Of a stretch of DNA of 64,000 nt, positions 36,201 to 42,396 are shown in pieces. The stretch is from an uncultured Luteimonas sp. Its GTDB lineage: Bacteria > Pseudomonadota > Gammaproteobacteria > Xanthomonadales > Xanthomonadaceae. Each line of letters starts with the position of its first letter. Within the stretch, counting starts at the first letter, position 1. The stretch covers positions 26,868 through 90,867 of the forward strand of contig CAKTDC010000009.1 of assembly GCA_934541015.1 (NCBI GenBank). Direction: 5' to 3'. Made by a program: the position numbers and the translations under genes. The notes under the pieces are model-generated. The model made no database searches. It worked only from the letters and a program-made list of their open reading frames with translations, and had not been told where the DNA came from.

Positions 36201-37028
36201 GTGGATCGGCGGAATGCGGAGACCGGGCTCAGCGTGCGCGATGGCTACGCCGATACGGTGTACGCGGCGGACCAGAAGGGAGCGCTGTGGAAGTTCGACC
36301 TGCTCAGCGCGGCGACGTCGATCAGTGTTCCGCTGTTCACCACGCTGGTGCACAGCGACGAGGGCGTTGATCGCCGGCAGCCGATCCTGGGTGGCCTGAC
36401 GGCGACCGCCGGCCGTGGCGGTGGCGTGATGATCCTGTTCGGGACCGGCAGCTTCTCCTTCACGGGTGACCCGACAGATAGCTCGACGCAGACCATCTAC
36501 GGCATCCAGGATACCGGCGGGACCACCACGTTGACCCGCACTGACCTGTTCGCCCGTGTTCTGGATGCAAGCGTGACGCCGCGCAAGATCACCCCGGGGG
36601 GGCTGGGGTTCGGATACAGCGGCTGGTACCTGGATCTGCCCGCCAAGGAGCGCGTGATCAGCTACCCGCGCGTCGCCAGCGGCGTGCTGTTCATTACCAC
36701 CTATGCGCCGAGCGTGGCCCATGGCTGCTCCACCGGAGGCGATAACTGGCTCTACGGCCTGAACACGCGTACGGGGACGGCTGCGCTCGCCAGTGTCCGG
36801 TTCGGCTCAACGACGGGGGCGACGCAGGGGGCTGGTGTCGGGGCGGTTCCGCTTGTGACCGGTGGCTCTGCGCCAGTCAAGGAACTCGCCGTCAACATTG
36901 TCTCCACCAGCAGGCTGCCTCCCGGAGAGACCCAGCGTTGCTGGATGCGGATCACCGTTCCCGGCATGTCGCAGCCGATGTTCGTGCCCTATCCCTGCGG
37001 ACGCCAGTCCTGGAGGCAGCTGCAATGA
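33234..37028 (+). CDS. pilY1: Type IV pilus tip adhesin PilY1
   Basis: 1264 residues. After a hydrophobic N-terminus, a von Willebrand A-like domain starts with FIMALDDSGSMRF (MIDAS DxSxS, about 52-63). The C-terminal half is the PilY1 beta-propeller, including ALSGMSRCAAEDLVG..., FIPRAVLGHM, and the calcium-loop region RDGYADTVYAADQKGALWKF. PilY1 acts at the pilus tip in adhesion, twitching and surface sensing. GAGGA precedes the ATG at 33234. The segment encoding about residues 135-515 has visibly lower G+C (34 of 60 bases at 33901-33960) than its neighbours, suggesting exchange or diversification. Confidence 0.93.
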   Translation: MAFRKTKFIAIATLLAAGTGGYWLYLANAAQGQGALAQSPLNVQTQVPAAFIMALDDSGSMRFQTLFPSRDGGALWLRDNGSQPYSFFYSSGANAGKLRTSDGERQYVHVAPYPAPRQGSPGDDNAAIPPIDAFGFSRSHVYNRAYFDPNTVYQPWKTHLGTFWPDANPKAVRVDPNSTTPTFDLTVERTSTSTDNSTHHAFRVRGDMVLPAGTKIRTASSCGFTDGNTTESTPSGWRTLNSDVMSTGRCNMHIAYFPATFYLPVDHDAPEGFIEANRVLAVNACTYSTATGSNRCDMYRYEIRPENYDTVAAYNAAIQNFANWFSYYGARNRAVVSGITHALATVNNMRVGYFTINNRTAVTMRDMGVPDEKESFYDSIVTLGASGNTPNLPAVAHMGNQFRRTNAGAPVQLACQRNAGMLFTDGFSNVEQTGYGNIDGAMGEPFQDDHSNTLADIATRFYLDGDRVPLRSGGSFPAGLVPTPDACWTLDDDGTRIRNPNVDPRIDCQSNLHMNFYGVTLGARGVVFDPDVERDPFTEPYISWPAFESNERSTIDDIWHATVNTRGEFINANTPADITQAMRRIIRAVSGDPSTSGTVALTGSRIGERSLTVVPAYATGGDNTDWHSTLTAFKIARDPDTGVITETEIWEASEKLGAMTATTRAGHTWYGGSSGALALNVTNIGAGNLSKFCDTALSGMSRCAAEDLVGLGVNVQQTIDYLLGDSSREVRNGGTLRDRNTSVLGDIINSPPVVSAPTDDYGYRTLPSPYGSSYDTYLTTKKERSAMVYVGANDGMLHAFNGGMDDEGELDAALGGKEEFAFIPRAVLGHMGNLLLPYVPEDGVDQKFDHRYFVDGPLAVGDSYYSGGWKTVLVGTTGAGGRSVFALDVSNPGAFGASSLLWEIDDQHGTEAVRNNIGHVLGKPVIVPVKESGESGAVSWKAIFGNGYNSISGRAVLFVVDIGSGAVRMIEAVESGAPAGSNGLGNILAVDRRNAETGLSVRDGYADTVYAADQKGALWKFDLLSAATSISVPLFTTLVHSDEGVDRRQPILGGLTATAGRGGGVMILFGTGSFSFTGDPTDSSTQTIYGIQDTGGTTTLTRTDLFARVLDASVTPRKITPGGLGFGYSGWYLDLPAKERVISYPRVASGVLFITTYAPSVAHGCSTGGDNWLYGLNTRTGTAALASVRFGSTTGATQGAGVGAVPLVTGGSAPVKELAVNIVSTSRLPPGETQRCWMRITVPGMSQPMFVPYPCGRQSWRQLQ

Positions 37029-37495
37029 CCGCCATGCCCCATGTGTTCGTGCAGGTCGCACGATCCGGATCCAGGAGGTTGCCCCGCTGGTCCGGCTTCA
37101 CCCTGATCGAACTGGTGATCGCCATCGCGATCGTGGCGATCCTCGCCGCGATCGCGATCCCGGCCTACACCGACCAGATGCGCAAGTCCCGGCGCGGGCA
37201 AGCCAAGGCCGATCTTGTCGAGTATGCGCAGATGGCCGAGCGCTGGCACACGACCAACAACACCTACGTGGGCTGGTCACCGCCCACCACATCGTCGCCG
37301 CGAACCGGCACCGCGCACTACACGCTCGCCGCGAGCGCCCTGACCGCGACCACCTTCACGCTTACCGCAACGCCCTCCAGCACTGCCCAGACCGGGGATC
37401 GTTGCGGCACCCTGACCATCAACCAGGCAGGCAGGAAGACCCATTCCATCGGCACCGATGCCGAGTGCGAATTCGGAACGGTGCCGGCCCCCTGA
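37025..37495 (+). CDS. pilE: Type IV pilin PilE (minor pilin)
   Basis: 156 residues. A longer basic leader ends in the prepilin site GFTLIELVIAIAIVAILAAI, with the IPAYTDQMRKSRRGQAKADL pattern of PilE minor pilins and two C-terminal cysteines (DRCGTL, AECEF) for a disulfide loop. The ATG overlaps the pilY1 stop (ATGA). It closes the six-gene operon. Confidence 0.9.
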   Translation: MTAMPHVFVQVARSGSRRLPRWSGFTLIELVIAIAIVAILAAIAIPAYTDQMRKSRRGQAKADLVEYAQMAERWHTTNNTYVGWSPPTTSSPRTGTAHYTLAASALTATTFTLTATPSSTAQTGDRCGTLTINQAGRKTHSIGTDAECEFGTVPAP

Positions 37496-37526
37496 GTACG
37501 GAACGGGGCGCGCTGCCACCACAAAA

Positions 37527-37552
37527 AAGCCGCGGATCGCTCCGCGGCTTTT
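37527..37552. terminator. Terminator after pilE
   Basis: AAGCCGCGGA, TCGC loop, TCCGCGGCTT, with A-run before and T-run after, so it can act in both directions between pilE and the convergent toxin region. Confidence 0.85.
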
Positions 37553-37561
37553 GGTACCGGC

Positions 37562-37690
37562 CTACGCCCCGATCAGACTCTCGAGCGGGATGCCGAGGTT
37601 CCTGTGCAGGTTGCGGATCATCGGCAGGGTCAGGTCGCGTTTGCGGTTGAGGATTTCGTAGACCCGATTCGGCTGGCCAATGGAGGGCAC
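37562..37690 (-). pseudogene. Truncated HigA-like antitoxin remnant
   Basis: The reading frame ends GQPNRVYEILNRKR, then DLTLPMIRNLHRNLGIPLES and LIGA. This matches the C-terminal half of HigA-type XRE antitoxins (recognition helix, LT-x-MIR-x-LH, LGIP-x-x-LI). The N-terminal half of the HTH is missing; upstream the frame runs into the overlapping toxin gene with no homology. It is directly downstream of the TacT-like toxin on the same strand, a sign of past exchange of toxin-antitoxin units. Confidence 0.65.
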
Positions 37691-37703
37691 CAGTCTTTCG
37701 CGG

Positions 37704-38192
37704 TCACGAGTTCCCCAGCGGCAAGTACAGCGTGTGCGAGTTCGCCGTGGCCTCACGGAAGCCATAGGCGCGATAGAAGCGGGCAGCCTTTTCGTGCAGC
37801 GCATCGACCAGCAGCACACGTATCCCAAGCTGCTCCCGCAGACCCAGGCACCGCGCCACGGCATGTGCCACCAGGTAGTCACCATGCCCCTTCCCCTGCT
37901 CATCGCCTGAGACGGCCAGCCGGCCCATGCGGATGGCCGGCACCGGGTACGCGGGAAGGCGCTTTCGATCCGCCTCCTGCAAGTCGGTCAGCAGGAGCTG
38001 GGCAGCGGACAGGCTGTAGTAGCCGAGGATGCGGGTCGGCTCGCCGTCATCCACCAGGACATGCGTGGTGCTGATGCCGTCGCGGTGATGCTGGGCGGCC
38101 TGCTGGCTCAGGTAGGCATCAAGAGTGGGTTCGCCGCACGCGAACCCGTTGCGATCGTGACGCTTTGGCTTGAGCTGCTCGACAACGAGCAC
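37704..38192 (-). CDS. GNAT toxin, TacT-like
   Basis: 162 residues from a GTG. It is a GNAT acetyltransferase with the acetyl-CoA loop EQGKGHGDYL (about 98-107), IRMGRLAVS as the beta4 strand, and the conserved ARFYRAYGF near the C-terminus with the catalytic-type Tyr140. TacT/AtaT-class toxins acetylate aminoacyl-tRNA and block translation. It starts 3 bp after a DUF1778 antitoxin gene, the canonical order. Codon use is less GC-biased than in its neighbours, consistent with acquisition. Confidence 0.88.
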   Translation of the reverse strand: MLVVEQLKPKRHDRNGFACGEPTLDAYLSQQAAQHHRDGISTTHVLVDDGEPTRILGYYSLSAAQLLLTDLQEADRKRLPAYPVPAIRMGRLAVSGDEQGKGHGDYLVAHAVARCLGLREQLGIRVLLVDALHEKAARFYRAYGFREATANSHTLYLPLGNS

Positions 38193-38195
38193 GTA

Positions 38196-38459
38196 TCAGG
38201 CCTGCGCGATGCGTGCGAGGGCGTTCTTCAGCTTGGTATTGGGCTGGAAGGGAGCATCCAGCGCCTTGAGGAAGCGCCGGGACTCTTCCGCCGACAAGGT
38301 GACGGTCAGTTCGGCAGCCATGACATTTTCGGCTTCGCGCAGTACCGCGTCGCGTACGAACGCGGACAGTGGCACGCCACGCAGGTGGGCAGCACGGGCA
38401 ATGCGCTCCTTGTCCGCGGGATTGAGGCGCAGGTCGAGGCGGGCGGCAGCAGTGGTCAT
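38196..38459 (-). CDS. DUF1778 antitoxin, TacA-like
   Basis: 87 residues. An N-terminal ribbon-helix-helix domain (RLDLRLNPADKERIARAA, then LSAFVRDAVLREAENV) is followed by a C-terminal toxin-binding tail (LSAEESRRFLKALDAPFQPN). It neutralises the downstream GNAT toxin and probably represses the pair through the palindrome 12 bp upstream. GGAGAATCGCC precedes the ATG. Confidence 0.9.
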   Translation of the reverse strand: MTTAAARLDLRLNPADKERIARAAHLRGVPLSAFVRDAVLREAENVMAAELTVTLSAEESRRFLKALDAPFQPNTKLKNALARIAQA

Positions 38460-38470
38460 GGCGATTCTCC

Positions 38471-38493
38471 TTGTACGGAAAAATACCGTACAA
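38471..38493. promoter_or_regulatory. TA operator palindrome
   Basis: TTGTACGG, 7 bp A/T spacer, CCGTACAA: a perfect 8 bp inverted repeat just upstream of the antitoxin gene, the expected place for a ribbon-helix-helix repressor. Confidence 0.75.
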
Positions 38494-38631
38494 ACGAGGC
38501 TGAGTCAATGACATGCAGGTAAAGGCGGGCTACCCGGACCTCCTCTCACGGGTCATCCAGACGGACTCGGCCGCTGCAGGGATGCAGTGGCCCTGGTACT
38601 TCAATTTTTCGTGGGATTTTACGTGGGCAAG

Positions 38632-38662
38632 AAAAAGGGCCTGCGGATTTCTCCGCAAGCCC
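38632..38662 (-). terminator. tRNA-Asn terminator
   Basis: On the minus strand GGGCTTGCGGA, GAAA loop, TCCGCAGGCCC and then TTTTT, 11 bases beyond the tRNA 3' end. The single T/G mismatch in the stem does not weaken it much. Confidence 0.85.
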
Positions 38663-38672
38663 TCGAATTCTC

Positions 38673-38749
38673 TGGCGCCCGAAGTTGGACTCGAACCAAC
38701 GACCCCCTGATTAACAGTCAAGTGCTCTAACCGGCTGAGCTATTCGGGC
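38673..38749 (-). tRNA. tRNA-Asn (GTT)
   Basis: A 77-base cloverleaf on the minus strand with encoded CCA. Acceptor GCCCGAA pairs with TTCGGGC, discriminator G. The anticodon loop CTGTTAA holds GTT. GGTTCGAGTCC forms the T arm. The D arm reads AGCTCAGCCGGTTAGAGC. Confidence 0.96.
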
Positions 38750-38816
38750 GGGGACGGACATTTTAGTGCCTTGCCCGCCCGGGTCAAGGTTGTGGCGGCG
38801 TGCGGGGCCGCCGCGT

Positions 38817-39335
38817 TCAGCGCGGGCAGGGCAGTTCCCGGGTGGGGCGCTCGGTGCGGACGCGGCCGAGGTTGTTGACGATGACCTTGCCGGACAGGCG
38901 CTGCTGGCTGCAGACGTTCACGGTGAGGTTGGCGCCGGCGCTGCGGCCGTCGATCTGATAGCGCAGCAGGGGGCGGCTGGAGGGCAGGAACAGGCGGCCG
39001 CTGGCGGGGGAGTCGGTCGTGCGCAGGATCTCCTCCGCGGCGTTGGGCTGGCGGTCGCCGTCGGGGTCGAGGAAGACGAGCCAGCCGGCGGTCCAGTCGC
39101 TGCCGGGGGCGCAGCGGTCGCCGGCGCGGGGGCAGACCACGGTCTGGGTGCGCCGGGTGATGGCGGTGGCGCGGGCCATGGCCATGTCGGCGCTGAGCAG
39201 GTGCAGGGCGGTGGTGGTGCGGTTGCGCTCGATCACGCCGGCGAAGCCGGGCAGGGCGACGGTCACGGTAATGGCGACGACTGCCAGTACGATCAGCGCT
39301 TCGATCAGGGTGAAACCTGCGTCCTTGCGGTTCAT
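38817..39335 (-). CDS. fimT: Second GspH/FimT-type pseudopilin
   Basis: 172 residues. The prepilin site DAGFTLIEALIVLAVVAITV has Glu5; the rest has SADMAMARATAITRR and VIVNNLGRVRTERP, as in FimT/GspH. AGGAGG lies 6 bases before the ATG at 39335. It stands alone on the opposite strand to the pilus operon, separated from it by the toxin-antitoxin island and tRNA-Asn. It could serve the same pilus, for example as a DNA-binding FimT for natural competence. FimT in related species has that role; here it is inference. Confidence 0.85.
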   Translation of the reverse strand: MNRKDAGFTLIEALIVLAVVAITVTVALPGFAGVIERNRTTTALHLLSADMAMARATAITRRTQTVVCPRAGDRCAPGSDWTAGWLVFLDPDGDRQPNAAEEILRTTDSPASGRLFLPSSRPLLRYQIDGRSAGANLTVNVCSQQRLSGKVIVNNLGRVRTERPTRELPCPR

Positions 39336-39671
39336 CTGCGGCCTCCTGGCCTGGGGGACGTGCCCAGTCTCGGCGCACACGGCGTCGGCGGGTATCGGGA
39401 TGTTCGGGTGATCGGGGTAGGAAAATCCTGATTCCGCCCCCATCTGTCAGGGCGAATCCCCGGGATCCTCCCGTCCCGTGCGTCTCCGTATCCCCGCGCA
39501 GGCCGGCTTCCGGAGCATCCGGATCGTGGCGCGCCCGGGCGGGAACCACGCAGCCGCCCGGCGTTCCATGGCCTGGTCCGGCGGCCCGCCCGTCCGCGAC
39601 CTGCGTCGGCAGCTGCCGCATGACGCCGGTTTGGCCGCCGGGGGAGCAACCCCTAAACTTTCGGGATCCGC
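39336..39671. promoter_or_regulatory. Divergent promoter region fimT/uvrB
   Basis: 336 bp without a gene. It must hold promoters for both flanking genes, but no strong -35/-10 pair and no LexA-type palindrome was recognised. An imperfect dyad AGGAAAATCCT is at about 39419. Confidence 0.4.
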
Positions 39672-41705
39672 ATGAACGCAGCCCCCCCTTCCGCCGCATT
39701 CCAGCTCGTCGCGCCCTACCAGCCGGCCGGCGACCAGCCGCAGGCGATCGAGAAGCTGGTCGAGGGCTTCGAGAGCGGACTGGCGCGGCAGACGCTGCTG
39801 GGCGTGACCGGATCGGGCAAGACCCACACCATCGCCAACGTGATCGAGCAGGTGCAGAAGCCGACCCTGGTGATGGCGCCGAACAAGACCCTGGCCGCGC
39901 AGCTGTACGGCGAGTTCAGGCAGTTCTTCCCGCACAACGCGGTCGAGTACTTCGTCAGCTACTACGACTACTACCAGCCCGAGGCCTACGTGCCGTCCAC
40001 CGACACCTTCATCGAGAAGGACAGCTCGGTGAACGAGCACATCGAGCAGATGCGGCTGAGCGCGACCAAGGCGCTGCTGGAGCGGCGCGACGCGATCATC
40101 GTGTGCACGGTGTCGGCGATCTACGGCCTGGGCGACCCGAACGAATACTTCAAGATGGTGCTGCACATGGTGCGCGGCGAGCGCATCGACCAGCGCGAGC
40201 TGATCCGCCGCCTCACCGAGATGCAGTACACGCGCAACGACACCGAACTGCGCCGCGGCACCTACCGCGTGCGCGGCGAGGTGATCGACGTGCACCCGGC
40301 CGAGTCGGACGAGGAGGCGCTGCGCATCGAGCTGTTCGACGGCGAGATCGAGAAGCTGACCCAGTTCGACCCGCTGACGGGGGAGACGCGGCGCACGCTG
40401 CAGCGCTACACGATCTACCCGAAGTCGCACTACGTCACCACGCGGCGGACCACGCTCGACGCGATCGAGGCCATCAAGGCCGAACTGCCGCCGCGGCTGG
40501 AGTATTTCTACGCGAACAACAAGCTGGTCGAGGCGCAGCGGCTGCAGCAGCGCACCCAGTTCGACCTGGAGATGATGGCCGAGGTGGGCTACTGCACCGG
40601 GGTGGAGAACTACTCGCGCCACCTCACCGGGCGCATGCCGGGCGAGGCGCCGCCGTGCCTGTTCGACTACCTGCCGCCCGACGCGCTGCTGGTGGTGGAC
40701 GAGTCGCACGTGACCGTGCCGCAGGTGGGCGCGATGTACAAGGGCGACCGCTCGCGCAAGGAGACGCTGGTCGAGTTCGGCTTCCGGCTGCCGTCGGCGC
40801 TGGACAACCGGCCGCTGAAGTTCGAGGAGTGGGAACTGCGCTCGCCGCGCACCATCTTCGTCTCGGCCACGCCGGGGAAATACGAGCTGGAGAAGTCGGA
40901 AGGCCAGGTGGCCGAACTGGTGGTGCGGCCGACCGGCCTGATCGATCCGGATGTGGAGATCCGCCCGGTGGCGACCCAGGTCGACGACCTGCTCGGCGAG
41001 ATCCACGCGCGCGTGGCGATGGGCGACCGCGTGCTGGTCACCACGCTGACCAAGCGCATGGCCGAGAACCTGACCGAGTACCTGGACGAGCACGGCGTGC
41101 GCGTGCGCTATCTGCACTCGGACGTGGAGACGGTCGAGCGGGTGGAGATCATCCGCGACCTGCGCCTGGGCAAGTTCGACGTGCTGGTGGGCATCAACCT
41201 GCTGCGCGAGGGCCTGGACATGCCCGAGGTGTCGCTGGTGGCGATCCTGGACGCGGACAAGGAGGGTTTCCTGCGCTCGGCCGGCTCGCTGATCCAGACC
41301 ATCGGCCGTGCCGCCCGCAACGTGCGCGGCAAGGCGATCCTGTATGCGGACAGGGTGACGAAATCGATGCAGGCCGCGCTCGACGAGACCGACCGCCGCC
41401 GGCAGAAGCAGCTCGAGCACAACGCCGCGCACGGCATCACCCCGCAGACGGTGGTGCGCGCGGTGGTGGACATCATGGAGGGGGCGCGGGACGAACCTGC
41501 CGCGGCCCGGGTCGCCGCCGGCCGCGCGCGACGCGCGGCGGAGGAGGCCGAGGACTACGCCGCGCTCGACCCGGCAAAGCTTGCCGCCCGGCTCAAGGCG
41601 CTGGAGCAGCAGATGTACCAGCATGCCCGCGACCTGGAGTTCGAGGACGCGGCGCGGGTGCGCGACGAGATCCGCCGGATCAAGGATGCGACGCTGGCGG
41701 GGTGA
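39672..41705 (+). CDS. uvrB: Excinuclease ABC subunit B
   Basis: 677 residues, normal length. Walker [11 protein letters not shown]; beta-hairpin [20 protein letters not shown] that threads between the strands; DEAD-like VVDESH; helicase motifs SATPGKYE and [10 protein letters not shown]-terminal UVR coiled-coil motif ([20 protein letters not shown]) that binds UvrC. It verifies damage in nucleotide excision repair. No SOS box was recognised upstream. Confidence 0.98.
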   Translation: MNAAPPSAAFQLVAPYQPAGDQPQAIEKLVEGFESGLARQTLLGVTGSGKTHTIANVIEQVQKPTLVMAPNKTLAAQLYGEFRQFFPHNAVEYFVSYYDYYQPEAYVPSTDTFIEKDSSVNEHIEQMRLSATKALLERRDAIIVCTVSAIYGLGDPNEYFKMVLHMVRGERIDQRELIRRLTEMQYTRNDTELRRGTYRVRGEVIDVHPAESDEEALRIELFDGEIEKLTQFDPLTGETRRTLQRYTIYPKSHYVTTRRTTLDAIEAIKAELPPRLEYFYANNKLVEAQRLQQRTQFDLEMMAEVGYCTGVENYSRHLTGRMPGEAPPCLFDYLPPDALLVVDESHVTVPQVGAMYKGDRSRKETLVEFGFRLPSALDNRPLKFEEWELRSPRTIFVSATPGKYELEKSEGQVAELVVRPTGLIDPDVEIRPVATQVDDLLGEIHARVAMGDRVLVTTLTKRMAENLTEYLDEHGVRVRYLHSDVETVERVEIIRDLRLGKFDVLVGINLLREGLDMPEVSLVAILDADKEGFLRSAGSLIQTIGRAARNVRGKAILYADRVTKSMQAALDETDRRRQKQLEHNAAHGITPQTVVRAVVDIMEGARDEPAAARVAAGRARRAAEEAEDYAALDPAKLAARLKALEQQMYQHARDLEFEDAARVRDEIRRIKDATLAG

Positions 41706-41762
41706 TGCCGGCCTGTCTGGTACTTCTGGCGGGGCTTCCCTGTCCGGAGCTTCGCAGACAGG

Positions 41763-41787
41763 AACGGCGCCATCGCGGGCGCCGTTT
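41763..41787 (+). terminator. Hairpin after uvrB
   Basis: AACGGCGCC and GGCGCCGTT form a 9 bp stem with a 7-base loop, followed by only TTC; a terminator-like stem about 58 bp after the uvrB stop. Confidence 0.55.
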
Positions 41788-41819
41788 CAGGGATGGTGTT
41801 CCGGTTCCACGCCGTGGCG

Positions 41820-41894
41820 TGGTGGGCGGTACAGGGTTCGAACCTGTGACCCCTACCATGTCAAGGTAGTGCTCTACCGCTGAGCTAACCGCCC
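41820..41894 (-). tRNA. tRNA-Val (GAC)
   Basis: A 75-base cloverleaf on the minus strand with encoded CCA. Acceptor GGGCGGT pairs with ACCGCCC, discriminator A. Anticodon stem CTACC/GGTAG encloses TTGACAT with GAC. T loop GGTTCGAACCC. Confidence 0.96.
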
Positions 41895-41998
41895 GGATCG
41901 CTGCCGCCTGTGCCGGCGCCCGCTGCCGCGGACAGCGCGGAAGGGGCGCGCATTTTAGTCGGTTTACGCCGGGGCGACAAGGCAGGGGTACAAAAAGG

Positions 41999-42328
41999 GT
42001 TCTTCTCCCAAGTGCGGGGACCGCTTTCACTTCCGCCGTCGGGAGGACGCCGCGCCCTGCCGGCCGGGGGTCGCTCTTCGCTCGGTCAGGCCCGCTCCGC
42101 GGTCCGGCCCGGCGCAGCGCGCCGGGCGTTCGCACGGACGCGCGGCATGCCGCGCAAGCGGTCCGTACTCACCCATGGGCTGACTCGCGCGCAAAACATC
42201 CATGTTTTGCTCTGCCGCGATCCCCGGCCGCCAGGACGCGACTCACTGCGGCGTCCGGAGCGACCCTCGGTCCGCAAGCCCGGATCCAGCTCTGCTCTTG
42301 ACGGTTCCCCCGGACTTGGGAGAAGAAC
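41999..42328. repeat. Dispersed element of about 330 bp with 21 bp terminal inverted repeats
   Basis: The left end GTTCTTCTCCCAAGTGCGGG (41999) and the right end ending at 42328 are inverse copies with 20 of 21 bases equal. The inside shares blocks with 6735-6980 and 63640-63795 (GCCGGGGGTCGCTCTTCGCT, CGCAAGCCCGGATCCAGCTC). A perfect 9 bp hairpin GCAAAACAT-CC-ATGTTTTGC lies at 42191-42210. No transposase is encoded, so a MITE-like, mobilised-in-trans element is the best guess. Confidence 0.7.
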
Positions 42329-42331
42329 TAC

Positions 42332-42365
42332 AAAAAACCCCTGCCGTCGGAGGGATCGGCAGGGG
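42332..42365 (-). terminator. Rho-independent terminator of the receptor gene
   Basis: On the minus strand CCCCTGCCG, 10-base loop, CGGCAGGGG and then TTTTTTG. It is 32 bp after the receptor stop, and its T-run directly abuts the end of the dispersed element. Confidence 0.9.
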
Positions 42366-42396
42366 CAAGGGGGAACCAGCGGGCGGGTTCCCGGGA

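Noticed and set aside
38460..38816. Prophage or integrative element at tRNA-Asn
   Set aside because: No integrase and no clear direct repeat of the tRNA 3' end was found; only a toxin-antitoxin pair and a remnant are supported.
39480..39671. LexA/SOS box before uvrB
   Set aside because: No palindrome of a LexA type could be recognised, so SOS control is not claimed.
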